DNA of 64,000 bases from Chryseobacterium sp. JUb7 (GCF_024806495.1 NZ_JANUFF010000003.1:186001-250000); one strand, 5' to 3'; counted from the first letter of the stretch, positions 35,640-45,026 are shown. Notes: a model not told the origin generated them from the letters alone. Translations and numbers: made by a program.

Positions 35640-36097
35640 AGACGCAACCCTTCAAAAGTTTTCAAAAAGTTTCCCCCAACCCAGTCATTCAATAATCAAC
35701 ATATTCTCTTCTCTTTAAAAAAAGAAATAATGTATATGTTGTTGAGTCTTGTTAGTAACGGGGATAAGTTTTGTCTTAAAACTTGGTAACAAATAATTTT
35801 TATTCAATTCACATTTTATCTACATTATAATTTGCTGTGAATGTGATTCTTCAAACACTTATTAACAAATATGGATAACTTTTCCCCAATTCCCTTTATT
35901 AATAAGTGTTTTATGGAAAACCTAAAGATTACTCCCCAAAAACTTTTTGAAAATTGTGAGCAAAAAATTTGGACTTAAATTCCATTACAAATTTTTCTAA
36001 TGTTACGAAACATTTAATTCAGGATACTTTTCCACAGTTACTAACAATGCATTTCACAAATTACTCCCGAAAATTTAAGACTTATCCACATTATACT
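35640..36097. other. Candidate replication origin (oriC)
   Basis: About 460 gene-free AT-rich bases. One perfect DnaA box TTATCCACA at 36082-36090; single-mismatch boxes TTTTCCACA (36028-36036), TTATTAACA (35859-35867) and, on the minus strand, TTATCCATA (35870-35878). A perfect 13-base inverted repeat (AAACACTTATTAA 35853-35865 and its complement 35899-35911) and the 10-mer TTGTTAGTAA (35749-35758 and inverted at 36038-36047) add to the structure. The surrounding genes point mainly left on the left side and right on the right side, and parS sites lie 3-5 kb away. dnaA is not here, so this is inference. Confidence 0.45.
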
Positions 36098-36105
36098 TAC
36101 ATTTG
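36098..36105 (+). promoter_or_regulatory. -7 promoter element of rpiB
   Basis: TACATTTG fits TAnnTTTG, 37 bases upstream of the ATG at 36143. The perfect DnaA box at 36082-36090 lies just upstream, so DnaA binding would overlap the promoter. Confidence 0.5.
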
Positions 36106-36142
36106 TGTGGAAATAAATCTAAAAAGACTTAATACAAGAATT

Positions 36143-36577
36143 ATGAAAAGAAAAATCGCTATTGCCGCTGACCATGCAGGTTACGAGTATAAGGAGATTG
36201 TTAAGAACTATTTATCAGAAAACTTTGAGGTTCAGGATTTTGGAACGTTTTCCACAGACAGTGTGGATTATCCGGACTTTGTACACCCTGCAGCAACATC
36301 TGTAGAGAATGGAGAGAATGAATTGGGAATATTGATCTGCGGAAGTGGAAACGGTGTTCAGATCACTGCCAACAAACATCAGAAAATCCGTTGTGCTCTT
36401 TGCTGGATGCCTGAGATTGCAAGCCTGGCGAGACAACATAATGATGCCAATATGATTTCGATGCCGGCAAGGTTTATATCTAAGGAATTGGCTATAGAAA
36501 TAGTAGATAAATTTCTATCAACAGACTTCGAAGGTGGCAGACACCAGAACAGAGTTGATAAAATTGCATTTTGCTAA
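36143..36577 (+). CDS. rpiB: Ribose 5-phosphate isomerase B
   Basis: 144 residues from MKRKIAIAADHAGYEYKE. Interconverts ribose 5-phosphate and ribulose 5-phosphate in the pentose phosphate pathway. Family motifs: ADHAGYE, DYPDFVHPAA, and GILICGSGNGVQITANK with the active-site Cys followed by GSGNG. An open frame continues upstream to 35969 but this is the non-conserved gap that includes the promoter; the ATG at 36143 gives the normal family length. Confidence 0.94.
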   Translation: MKRKIAIAADHAGYEYKEIVKNYLSENFEVQDFGTFSTDSVDYPDFVHPAATSVENGENELGILICGSGNGVQITANKHQKIRCALCWMPEIASLARQHNDANMISMPARFISKELAIEIVDKFLSTDFEGGRHQNRVDKIAFC

Positions 36578-36584
36578 ATATATA

Positions 36585-36618
36585 AAGGCTTGTAAATCAA
36601 TTTACAAGCCTTATTTGT
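36585..36618 (+). terminator. Terminator of rpiB
   Basis: Perfect 12-base stem AAGGCTTGTAAA / TTTACAAGCCTT with the loop TCAA, then ATTTGTTTTTT. The next 200 bases to the gene at 36823 hold nothing else recognisable. Confidence 0.88.
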
Positions 36619-36822
36619 TTTTTATTTAGTATCTTTGCGATGTCCAATAGAAAATACAAGTCTATTATTTCCATTTACCGATTTGATATTTAAAAGATAT
36701 TTATAAAAGGTTTTTCTCTCCTCTTCTCCATATTTGTAGTATTTTTATAAAACTAAACTCCCAGTTGTAAAATATTTGGAAGGAAAATTGATATTAGAAT
36801 TAAGTAAAAAATTAATAAGTTC

Positions 36823-37830
36823 ATGAAGATAAAGGCATCTCTGATCCTGCTTTTTGTATTGAGTTGTTTCCAGGCCCAGGAAATACAAGATAAAGATGCT
36901 TTTAAAAAATGTAAGAAAGAATTCGGTAAAAAGATTTGTCTTTCTGATGAAGATAAAGACAGAATTTTATTTTATTTAGATCAATGTCCAAAAGAGACAG
37001 GTACCATTGAAAATAAAGGGTGTCCGTGGCCAGATTCTGACAGTGACGGTGCTATTGATAAAGATGATTTGTGTCTCAATGTTTCCGGACCTCCAGAAAA
37101 TAAAGGCTGTCCTTGGCCGGATACCGATGGTGACGGAATTTTAGATAAAGATGATGCCTGTCCTACAGTTCCCGGTGTTTCAAGCGAGAATGGTTGTCCG
37201 ATTACAAGAACAGTAAATACCAAAATATTTTCTGCAGAAGAATTGGAAAAAATTAAATCTGACTTTCTTGAGAATAATAAAAATGTAAATTATCATCTGT
37301 TAGCAGATTATATATTTAGCAAACTAGAAAGAAATGATTTTAAAAATAAAGTTTTATATATCAATCTGATACACATTTTGAGGCAAGGGTGCGGAAGAGA
37401 TATGAATGATTATTCAGACAAGAATGTAATCAATGTATTAAAGTTTAAATCTTTTTGGGACAACAGAAATTTCAAAAAATTTGTAAATGTCTTTCCCAAT
37501 ACAATCATAGTGCCCCTTCCCTATGAATTGAATAAAGAGTATTCTGAGGTATTTGCACAAACGGGAGGTACAAATTATAAAGGAATTCCAAAGTCTAAAA
37601 TAAAAAGCTATGATGCTTATAACGCCAGAGGAAAATTCATGACAGATCAGGAAATAAAAAAGACTAAATTTTATGATTATGAAAGAGTTTTATACAGCGA
37701 TATATTGAATATAGACTTTGAAATAAAGAAAAACAAAGTAAAATTCTCATTCGGAAGAGAAAATTTTTATACAGAATATACAGATTCTAAATATATAGAA
37801 ATCTCAGAACCGGAATATATGAGAGATTAA
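36823..37830 (+). CDS. Secreted protein with thrombospondin type 3 repeats
   Basis: 335 residues. Signal peptide ([19 protein letters not shown]), then two to three calcium-binding TSP3-like repeats: [16 protein letters not shown] and [16 protein letters not shown] with GCP spacers. The C-terminal 200 residues are not a recognisable OmpA domain, unlike many TSP3 proteins of the phylum. Probably envelope or surface located. Function unknown. 16 bases upstream of rnr, perhaps cotranscribed. Confidence 0.75.
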   Translation: MKIKASLILLFVLSCFQAQEIQDKDAFKKCKKEFGKKICLSDEDKDRILFYLDQCPKETGTIENKGCPWPDSDSDGAIDKDDLCLNVSGPPENKGCPWPDTDGDGILDKDDACPTVPGVSSENGCPITRTVNTKIFSAEELEKIKSDFLENNKNVNYHLLADYIFSKLERNDFKNKVLYINLIHILRQGCGRDMNDYSDKNVINVLKFKSFWDNRNFKKFVNVFPNTIIVPLPYELNKEYSEVFAQTGGTNYKGIPKSKIKSYDAYNARGKFMTDQEIKKTKFYDYERVLYSDILNIDFEIKKNKVKFSFGRENFYTEYTDSKYIEISEPEYMRD

Positions 37831-37846
37831 TAATAAGAAAATTAAC

Positions 37847-40000
37847 ATGCCAAAAAAAAGAAAATATATAAGCCACAAAAATGATCATAAACTTCAGGAA
37901 ATCGGAAGACTGATCCTGCGTTTTATGAACGAAAATTCTACGAAGATCTATAATTATAAGCAGATCTCAGACGGAATAGATTATAAGAATCCAAGACAGA
38001 GAGAGCTTGTGATTCAGGCTTTGCATAAACTTCAGTCTTCCGAAAGAATTAAGGAAACTGAAAAAGGAAAATATATCATTAATCTTAATATCAAAGGTAC
38101 ACTTACAGGTATTATCGACTTTAATCAGTCAGGAAATGCTTATGTAAATGTTGAAGGATTGGAAGATGATGTCTTTATCCATTCAAAAAATGTAAAAGAT
38201 GCGTTGCAGGGCGATAAAGTTTTAATTGTAACGTATACCTACAAAGGGAAAAAAATTGAAGGTTCTGTACTGGAAGTTCTGGAAAGAACCAGAACCGAAT
38301 TTGTAGGAACTTTACAAGTAGTTGCCCATAAGGATTTTGGGTTTGTAGTGTGTGATAAAAAATCAATTAATACTGATATTTTTATTCCTAAAGGAAAATT
38401 CGGGGGTGCAGAAGACGGTGATAAAGTTATTGTAAAAATGACAGAATGGAAACCCGGAGATAAGAATCCTGAAGGCGAAATTATTCAGGTTTTAGGTGCT
38501 CCTGGAGAACATGAAACTGAGATCCACTCTATTCTTGCTGAATATGGTTTACCTTACAGTTTCCCTGAAGAAGTGGAAAGAGATGCTGATAAAATTGACA
38601 GAAGTATCAATGAAGCGGAGGTTGCAAAACGCTGGGATATGCGTGATGTGCTTACATTTACCATTGACCCTAAAGATGCCAAAGATTTCGATGATGCCTT
38701 ATCAATGAGGAAGTTAGATAATGGAAATTGGGAAATAGGAGTTCATATTGCAGATGTTTCCCATTATGTAGTGCCGGGAACTATTCTGGATGATGAAGCT
38801 TATCAAAGAGCGACTTCTGTTTATTTGGTAGACCGCGTTGTACCGATGCTTCCGGAAGTTTTGAGTAACGATGTATGTTCGCTTCGTCCACATGAAGATA
38901 AGTTTACATTTTCAGCCGTTTTCGAACTTAATGACAATGCTGAAATTCAGAAACAGTGGTTTGGAAGAACAGTTATTCATTCCGACAGAAGATTCACATA
39001 TGAAGAAGCTCAGGAAAGAATAGAAACTCAGGAAGGTGATCTGGCAGAAGAAATTTTGGTTCTGGATAAACTGGCCAAAATTATGCGTCAGAAAAGGATC
39101 AAAAACGGTGCAATTACCTTTGACCGAAGCGAAGTTCGATTCAATTTAGATGAAAATAATCAGCCGATTGGGGTTTACTTTAAAATAAGCAAAGATTCTA
39201 ATCATTTGATTGAAGAATTTATGTTGTTGGCAAACAAAAAAGTATCTGAATTTGTTTCATTAAATAAAAGAGGAGAAATCACTCAGAATACTTTTATTTA
39301 CAGGGTTCACGACGATCCGGATCCTGCGAAATTAGAATCTTTAAGAGATTTTGTTTCTACATTCGGATACAAAATGGATCTGGCCAATACCAAAAAAGTA
39401 GCAGAATCTTTAAACAGATTATTGCACGATGTAAAAGGTAAAGGCGAAGAAAATATGATTGAAACATTAGCAATGCGAAGTATGAGTAAGGCGGTGTATT
39501 CTACAGAACCGATTGGTCACTATGGTCTGGGGTTTGACTATTACAGCCACTTCACCTCTCCTATCCGTCGTTATCCGGATTTGCTTGCCCACAGATTATT
39601 GCAGCATTATCTGGATGGAGGAAAATCTCCTAGCAAGCAGGAATTGGAAGATAAAGCTAAACATTGCAGTTCAATGGAAAGACTCGCTGCAGATGCAGAA
39701 AGAGATTCTATCAAATATATGCAGGTGAAATTCATGGAAAAACATTTGGGCGAAACGTTCAATGGAGTAATTTCCGGAGTTGCAGAATTTGGTTTTTGGG
39801 TAGAAATTCCTGAAAACGGCGCCGAAGGTTTGATTAAACTGAGAGATCTTATAGATGATTCTTATACTTATGATGCAAAGACACATGCGGTATACGGATC
39901 CAGACATGGAAAAAGATACCAGTTGGGAGATAATGTTCAGATCAAAGTAGTAAAAGCCAACTTAATTCAAAAACAGCTGGATTTCAAGATTGTTGAATAA
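37847..40000 (+). CDS. rnr: Ribonuclease R
   Basis: 717 residues. 3'-5' exoribonuclease for structured RNA. N-terminal winged-helix and cold-shock domains (IHSKN near 111), RNB catalytic core with DPKDAKDFDDA at 274-284 (magnesium Asp residues), SHFTSPIRRYPDLLAHR, and a C-terminal S1 domain (GVISGVAEFGFWVEI). Its last codons IVE and stop fall in a 16-base sequence that recurs at 40528-40543. The stop overlaps the next ATG by one base. Confidence 0.96.
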   Translation: MPKKRKYISHKNDHKLQEIGRLILRFMNENSTKIYNYKQISDGIDYKNPRQRELVIQALHKLQSSERIKETEKGKYIINLNIKGTLTGIIDFNQSGNAYVNVEGLEDDVFIHSKNVKDALQGDKVLIVTYTYKGKKIEGSVLEVLERTRTEFVGTLQVVAHKDFGFVVCDKKSINTDIFIPKGKFGGAEDGDKVIVKMTEWKPGDKNPEGEIIQVLGAPGEHETEIHSILAEYGLPYSFPEEVERDADKIDRSINEAEVAKRWDMRDVLTFTIDPKDAKDFDDALSMRKLDNGNWEIGVHIADVSHYVVPGTILDDEAYQRATSVYLVDRVVPMLPEVLSNDVCSLRPHEDKFTFSAVFELNDNAEIQKQWFGRTVIHSDRRFTYEEAQERIETQEGDLAEEILVLDKLAKIMRQKRIKNGAITFDRSEVRFNLDENNQPIGVYFKISKDSNHLIEEFMLLANKKVSEFVSLNKRGEITQNTFIYRVHDDPDPAKLESLRDFVSTFGYKMDLANTKKVAESLNRLLHDVKGKGEENMIETLAMRSMSKAVYSTEPIGHYGLGFDYYSHFTSPIRRYPDLLAHRLLQHYLDGGKSPSKQELEDKAKHCSSMERLAADAERDSIKYMQVKFMEKHLGETFNGVISGVAEFGFWVEIPENGAEGLIKLRDLIDDSYTYDAKTHAVYGSRHGKRYQLGDNVQIKVVKANLIQKQLDFKIVE
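39981..39996 (+). repeat. 16-base direct repeat, left copy (end of rnr)
   Basis: ATTTCAAGATTGTTGA in the last codons of rnr, repeated exactly at 40528-40543. The two copies bracket the 170-residue gene that starts in the rnr stop codon. Confidence 0.85.
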
Positions 40001-40512
40001 TGACTAAAATTGATAAGTATATTGTTTTTAGTATACTTAATGCCGTCTTGGTTTTCACAGTAATATTCAAGACGGTAGTTAATTTTTATTGGTTTATTAC
40101 CATTATTGGTATCCTCGCTGTGATAAGTAATATTTTAATCAATAGAAATATTCTTAAAATAGGAAGTTTAGGCAAAAATTATTTCTTTGGAATTACTTTT
40201 CCAATGATAATTAATGCCTTTTTTCTTATTAATTATATGACAGGAATGAATCCAGTCAAGGAAACTTACTGTTACAAAAATATGATTGCAGAAGTTGGGG
40301 GAAAGTATAGTCACCAAAAAGGAAAAACTACTTACATATACTTGAGTGATAATGCTTACGAGTATTCATATATGACTCGTAGTTTTTTTATTGATTATAA
40401 AAGAATGCTATTTAAAAACCAGATTACCTATACTTTCAAGAGAGGAATATTTGGATTGAAAATTAGAAAAGATTACCAATTTACATACAGCGAAAATTGT
40501 CAGGATAACTAA
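40000..40512 (+). CDS. Membrane protein of unknown function, apparently inserted behind rnr
   Basis: 170 residues: three hydrophobic helices at about 8-85 and a soluble C-terminal half (YCYKNMIAEVGGKYSHQKGKT) with two Cys. Family not recognised. Its ATG overlaps the rnr stop (TAATG). It is bounded by a perfect 16-base direct repeat (39981 and 40528), as if a 547-base segment had entered the end of rnr and copied the target. Base composition is very AT-rich. Confidence 0.6.
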   Translation: MTKIDKYIVFSILNAVLVFTVIFKTVVNFYWFITIIGILAVISNILINRNILKIGSLGKNYFFGITFPMIINAFFLINYMTGMNPVKETYCYKNMIAEVGGKYSHQKGKTTYIYLSDNAYEYSYMTRSFFIDYKRMLFKNQITYTFKRGIFGLKIRKDYQFTYSENCQDN

Positions 40513-40527
40513 TACTAAAATAATTGC

Positions 40528-40543
40528 ATTTCAAGATTGTTGA
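40528..40543 (+). repeat. 16-base direct repeat, right copy
   Basis: Exact repeat of 39981-39996. Read in the rnr frame after this copy, the codons continue DLLNHKV and then stop, which could be the original rnr end. A short inverted repeat (ATGAAAAC / GTTTTCAT) at 40582-40599 may be the old terminator. Confidence 0.85.
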
Positions 40544-40615
40544 TTTATTAAATCATAAAGTATAAATTTGTATAAAACGGGATGAAAACTTGTTTTCATT
40601 TTAAAACACTACTGA

Positions 40616-41302
40616 ATGTTTGAACTTATATTATCTGCTATCGTATTAGGATTCATGTTGAGTCTGGTTTTCATAGGACCTATCTTTTTCCTGCTTATTG
40701 AAACCAGCTTTTCCAGAGGTCCGAGGCATGCCTTAGCATTGGATATTGGGGTTATTTCCGCAGATCTTTTGTGTATTCTGGCTGCTTATTATGCAAGTGC
40801 AGATATTGTAACTTTAATTGATAAACATCCTGGTTTTTACAGGATCACCTCTATCCTCATCTTTGTTTATGGGATTGTCATGATGGTCACAAAAACCAAA
40901 ATGCATATGCCGGGTGAAGATAAAATCATCAATCAAAACTATTTTAAAACGTTTATTAATGGTTTTTTCTTTAATCTTTTAAACGTTGGGGTTATTCTTT
41001 TCTGGCTCGTAACAGTTATTTCTGTCAGAAATCAATATCCTGATACCGGCAGTTTTATATTATACATTGGGATCGTGATTGCTACATATCTTTGTATCGA
41101 TCTTGCCAAGATATTTTTAGCCAAGCAGTTCCATGATAAACTTACTCAGTCATTAGCTAATAAAATCAGAAGAATTGTAGGGGGTATTCTTATCGTCTTC
41201 AGTTTCTTTATCTTTTTACAAAGCTTTAAAAAATTCAATCAGTTTGACAAACGACTGGAAGAAGCAGAAAAAAAAGAAGTTAAATATCAAAAAACAAAAT
41301 GA
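40616..41302 (+). CDS. LysE-family amino acid exporter
   Basis: 228 residues, about six membrane helices. LysE/RhtB start LSAIVLGFMLSLVFIGPIFFLLIETSFSRG with the conserved GP pair and a helical core ending in a charged tail (EEAEKKEVKYQKTK). Exports amino acids or related metabolites; the substrate is not predictable. Its stop overlaps the next start by four bases (ATGA), so coupled with the LD-carboxypeptidase gene; export of peptidoglycan-derived amino acids is an inference. Confidence 0.85.
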   Translation: MFELILSAIVLGFMLSLVFIGPIFFLLIETSFSRGPRHALALDIGVISADLLCILAAYYASADIVTLIDKHPGFYRITSILIFVYGIVMMVTKTKMHMPGEDKIINQNYFKTFINGFFFNLLNVGVILFWLVTVISVRNQYPDTGSFILYIGIVIATYLCIDLAKIFLAKQFHDKLTQSLANKIRRIVGGILIVFSFFIFLQSFKKFNQFDKRLEEAEKKEVKYQKTK

Positions 41303-42228
41303 AAAAAATAATCTTTCCAAAGCCACTTAAAAAAGGGGCTAAAATAGCTGTAATTTCCCCTGCAGGATCTGTAGAAGCCTCTCAGTTGGAAAAGGGAATT
41401 AAACTGATTAAAAGTAAAGGTTTTGAACCTGTTCTGGGTAAAAATCTTTATTCCAAATATTCGAACGGTTACAATTATGCAGGGACAGAACAGGAAAGAA
41501 TAAAAGATATCAACTGGGCTCTAAATGATAAGGAAATTTCTGCAGTATGGGCCTCCAGAGGTGGTTATGGATGCCAGCATCTGATCGAACATATAAAACT
41601 GAAAAATTTTACAGAAAATCCTAAATGGTACATCGGGTATTCTGATAACACAGTGATCCAGAGTTATTTGCTGAAAAAAGGTTTTGCTTCGATTCACGGA
41701 CAAACTATTAAAACATCGAGTTTTGGAGTTACAGACGAAAGTTATGATCTGATTTTTGATACTTTGAAAGGCAAAATGCCAAAATACAGCCTTAAATCAT
41801 ACCAATTAAATAAAAAAGGGAATATTGAAGGAGAATTGATTGGAGGTAATCTAGCCCTTATTTATGCCCTTCTGGGAACAAAATATTCTTTTGACTTTAG
41901 AGATAAAATTTTATTTATTGAAGATATAGGTGAAAATTTTTATGCGTTAGACAGAATGATCATGAGTCTGGAACTGGCAGGAGTTTTCAATAAAATTTCA
42001 GGTTTGATTATTGGTGGGATGACCAATATGGGCGACGAAAAGGAGAATAAGCAATACGCAGAAAGCTTCGATAAATTTGCTTATAAATTAATTTCAGACA
42101 GAATTTCAAAGTATAAATTTCCTGTAGTTTTTGGTTTTCCAAACGGTCATATCAAAGACAACCGACCTTTGATTATAGGAAGTAAAATAAAAATGAAAGT
42201 TGCTGATAAGGTAAAAATAGAGTTTTAA
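41299..42228 (+). CDS. LD-carboxypeptidase, S66 family
   Basis: 309 residues. Cleaves the terminal D-Ala from muropeptide tetrapeptides in cell-wall recycling. Seen: AVISPAGSVE at the start, SAVWASRGGYGCQHLIEHI, the nucleophile region GYSDNT, GELIGGNLALIYALLGT, LFIEDIGENFYALDRM (Glu) and GFPNGHIKDNRPL (His). Cytosolic, no signal peptide. Confidence 0.93.
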   Translation: MKKIIFPKPLKKGAKIAVISPAGSVEASQLEKGIKLIKSKGFEPVLGKNLYSKYSNGYNYAGTEQERIKDINWALNDKEISAVWASRGGYGCQHLIEHIKLKNFTENPKWYIGYSDNTVIQSYLLKKGFASIHGQTIKTSSFGVTDESYDLIFDTLKGKMPKYSLKSYQLNKKGNIEGELIGGNLALIYALLGTKYSFDFRDKILFIEDIGENFYALDRMIMSLELAGVFNKISGLIIGGMTNMGDEKENKQYAESFDKFAYKLISDRISKYKFPVVFGFPNGHIKDNRPLIIGSKIKMKVADKVKIEF

Positions 42229-42268
42229 TTTTTTAACATAAAAATGTCTGGGTATACCCTATCTGAAA

Positions 42269-42640
42269 ATGGCAACTCACAATGATTTCGGAAAAAAAGC
42301 AGAAGATTTTGCAGTAGAGTTTCTATTGAAGCATCACTATAAAATCCTTGTAAGGAATTTCCGTTTTCAAAAAGCTGAGATTGATATTATTACTGAAAAA
42401 GATAACCTGATTGTTATTGTAGAAGTAAAAGCACGCTCTACAGACGCGTTTATACTGCCTCAGGAAGCAGTTACAAAAACTAAAATCCGCTCGATTGTTT
42501 CTGCAGCCAATCATTATCTGGAGGAATTTAGTAAAAATCAGGAAGTAAGATTTGATATTATATCAGTTCTTCCTGATGAAAAAGGGAGATTAACTGTTGA
42601 ACATATTATTGATGCTTTTGAAGCATTTGATGCCAATTAA
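42269..42640 (+). CDS. YraN/UPF0102 family endonuclease-like protein
   Basis: 123 residues. Holliday-junction-resolvase-like fold: GKKAEDFAVEFLLKHHYKIL, then NFRFQKAEIDIITEKDNLIVIVEVKAR, which carries the Glu-Asp-x-Glu-x-Lys nuclease residues, and QEAVTKTKIRSI. Function in the cell unproven. Near the end of the rnr-to-tsaB run of plus-strand genes. Confidence 0.92.
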   Translation: MATHNDFGKKAEDFAVEFLLKHHYKILVRNFRFQKAEIDIITEKDNLIVIVEVKARSTDAFILPQEAVTKTKIRSIVSAANHYLEEFSKNQEVRFDIISVLPDEKGRLTVEHIIDAFEAFDAN

Positions 42641-42642
42641 TC

Positions 42643-43482
42643 ATGCAAAATATAGACTGGGAAATTATTTATTCTATCGTAGTTTATGTATTAAAAAATT
42701 ATCCTTTTAAAATAATTTTGTACTCATCTATAAGTTTAGTTATAAGCTTTGTGATAAGTATCATGACTACTCTACTGCTTAGAAAATATAAATTGATTTC
42801 CCGTGAACAGAAATATTACAATTGGTTGGTTAAGCTTTACATTCCTCTTATTTTCATTGTCAATATTATTTTTTCTATTAAAATAGGATTGTTTTGGGGT
42901 GTTTATGAAGCCCTTAAAAAAGACAGTTATTCTGTTTCTGAGCAGGTTTATTATTCGGGTTCGCAATATATTTTTAAGGATGAAAAATCTAAGGCAGTAT
43001 TTATTGCTGATCTTAAATCCATTGTTTCAGAATTGAGCAGAAATAATAAGAATATAAAAGTTGAGATCGTAGACATTGCAAAGATTTATGAAACGAAATA
43101 TAAATTGGTAAATCGTCCTAAAAACTGGCTGGCCTCCTTATTTGCAGATCATTATGGAGACAGGATTCATACCCTGGTGCTCTATGGGATACTGAATTCT
43201 ATTCCTCATGTAGATATTAGCGGAAACCTTTCTTATAATGAATTTGATCAATTATCTGGAAAACTATTAGAGTTAAATCCTGAAAATGTAGAGAAGTCTA
43301 TTATAGAGAAAATTCAGAATCTGTTTTTAATGATCTTAAAGTCTCAGTTTAGATTAATTATAAAAGGAATTTTTATTATCTGGGGGCTTCTTATGTTAGT
43401 TCCCTGGCTTGAATTCGGAATTTACAAATACATGATGAGAAGAAATTTAAAAAATCAAAAAATCAACAGCGAAAAGCAATAA
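42643..43482 (+). CDS. Membrane protein of unknown function
   Basis: 279 residues: two hydrophobic helices near the N-terminus (about 18-45 and 65-90), a soluble middle part of roughly 150 residues, and one helix near 240-260. It starts two bases after yraN and stops three bases before the SDR gene, so it is part of that operon. Family not recognised. Confidence 0.65.
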   Translation: MQNIDWEIIYSIVVYVLKNYPFKIILYSSISLVISFVISIMTTLLLRKYKLISREQKYYNWLVKLYIPLIFIVNIIFSIKIGLFWGVYEALKKDSYSVSEQVYYSGSQYIFKDEKSKAVFIADLKSIVSELSRNNKNIKVEIVDIAKIYETKYKLVNRPKNWLASLFADHYGDRIHTLVLYGILNSIPHVDISGNLSYNEFDQLSGKLLELNPENVEKSIIEKIQNLFLMILKSQFRLIIKGIFIIWGLLMLVPWLEFGIYKYMMRRNLKNQKINSEKQ

Positions 43483-43485
43483 ATT

Positions 43486-44235
43486 ATGAAGACAATATTG
43501 ATAACCGGAGCTACTTCCGGAATAGGAAAATCAACGGCAGAACTTTTTGCAAAGCAAGGTAACAGAATTATTATCTGTGGAAGAAGAATAGAAGTCTTAG
43601 AATCTCTGAAAACAGAATTATCTGATTTTACCGAAGTTTTTAGTTTGGTGTTTGATGTCAGAAATTTGAAAGAAGTTGAAGCAGCGGTAAACTCTCTTCC
43701 TGAAGAATGGAAAAATATAGATGTTCTTATCAATAATGCAGGGAATGCTCATGGTTTGGAACCTCTTTCTAACGGGAATACAGATGATTGGGATTCTATG
43801 ATCGACGGGAATGTGAAAGGACTACTCTATGTATCCAAAACGATTATTCCAATGATGAAAGACAAGAATTCGGGACATATCGTAAACATTAGTTCAGTCG
43901 CAGCAAGACAGACTTATGCAAATGGTGTTGTTTACTGTTCAACTAAAAAAGCAGTTGATGTAATTTCTGAAGGAATGAGGCTTGAGCTGACAGAATTCGG
44001 AATCAGAGTAACGAATATTCAGCCGGGTGCTGTAGAGACAGATTTTTCATTAGTAAGATTTAAAGGAGATCGTGAAAGGGCAGCAACTGTTTATGCCGGC
44101 TATGAACCTTTAAAGGCTGAAGATATTGCAGATTCGATTGCGTACTGTGTAAATGCTCCCAAGCATGTGTGTGTGTCTGATATGACTATTTATCCGACTG
44201 CTCAGGCAGAACCGAGAACGATTTACAGAAAGTAG
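43486..44235 (+). CDS. SDR-family oxidoreductase, YdfG-like
   Basis: 249 residues. NADP-binding GATSGIGKS, NNAGNAHGLEP, catalytic Ser in NISSVAAR, and Tyr/Lys in YCSTKKA; PGAVETDFS afterwards. Closest to the YdfG/serine 3-dehydrogenase group that reduces or oxidises 3-hydroxy acids. Physiological substrate unknown. Confidence 0.9.
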   Translation: MKTILITGATSGIGKSTAELFAKQGNRIIICGRRIEVLESLKTELSDFTEVFSLVFDVRNLKEVEAAVNSLPEEWKNIDVLINNAGNAHGLEPLSNGNTDDWDSMIDGNVKGLLYVSKTIIPMMKDKNSGHIVNISSVAARQTYANGVVYCSTKKAVDVISEGMRLELTEFGIRVTNIQPGAVETDFSLVRFKGDRERAATVYAGYEPLKAEDIADSIAYCVNAPKHVCVSDMTIYPTAQAEPRTIYRK

Positions 44236-44318
44236 TTTTTAGAAAAGAATTAAATTTGCAGAAACAATTAAAAAGCATTTTGTCTTTTTTGTAAATTTAA
44301 AAATCTTAAAATTTAAAA

Positions 44319-45005
44319 ATGAAAATTCTATATATTGAAACTTCTTCAAAAAACTGTTCGGTGGCTATATCAGATGATGAAAAGCTGTTGTGCCTTACAG
44401 AAGAAGTTTCAGAAAACTATAAACAGTCCGAAAGCCTTCACACTTTTGTGGAATGGGCTTTGGAAGGGGCAGGGATATCTATGAAAGATATTGAGATGGT
44501 TTCTTTGGGCAAAGGTCCGGGTTCTTATACCGGACTAAGGATTGGTGCCGCATCTGCAAAAGGATTTTGTTACGGACTAAAGGTTCCTTTGATTGCCATA
44601 AATTCTCTTGAAAGCATGATAGAGCCTTTTTTAGGCAAAAACTATGACTTTATAATCCCTTTGATAGATGCAAGAAGAATGGAGGTTTATACAGCTGTTT
44701 ATGACGGAACAACAGGAGAGGAGATATTACAGACGGAAGCCAAAATTTTAGATGAAACTTCTTTTGAAGAATTTAAAGATAAAAAAATAGTATTTGTAGG
44801 AGACGGAGCAAAGAAAGCCCGAGAAATTTTACAGCTTTCGGATGCCGGTTTTGATGAAACTGTTTATCCTTCTGCACAGTATTTAATTAAGAAAACCTTG
44901 GAGAAAATAGAAAATAATGACTTTGAGGATATAGCTTATTTCGAACCATTTTACCTTAAAGATTTTCATGGAGTAAAGAAAAAGAAATCGTCGGATTCTA
45001 TCTAA
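44319..45005 (+). CDS. tsaB: tRNA threonylcarbamoyl adenosine biosynthesis protein TsaB
   Basis: 228 residues. Non-catalytic partner of TsaD in making t6A at tRNA position 37. ASKHA fold: ILYIETSSKNCSVAI, SLGKGPGSYTGLRIGAASAKGFCYGL and PLIDARRMEVYTAVYD. Followed by a strong bidirectional terminator. Confidence 0.94.
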   Translation: MKILYIETSSKNCSVAISDDEKLLCLTEEVSENYKQSESLHTFVEWALEGAGISMKDIEMVSLGKGPGSYTGLRIGAASAKGFCYGLKVPLIAINSLESMIEPFLGKNYDFIIPLIDARRMEVYTAVYDGTTGEEILQTEAKILDETSFEEFKDKKIVFVGDGAKKAREILQLSDAGFDETVYPSAQYLIKKTLEKIENNDFEDIAYFEPFYLKDFHGVKKKKSSDSI

Positions 45006-45026
45006 TCATAAAATATAAACTACATA

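Noticed and set aside
35969-36142. 58-residue extension of RpiB
   Set aside because: Not family-like; it contains the promoter element and the DnaA box, and the ATG at 36143 gives the usual length.
36823-37830. OmpA-family porin
   Set aside because: It has the TSP3 repeats but no C-terminal OmpA peptidoglycan-binding motif.
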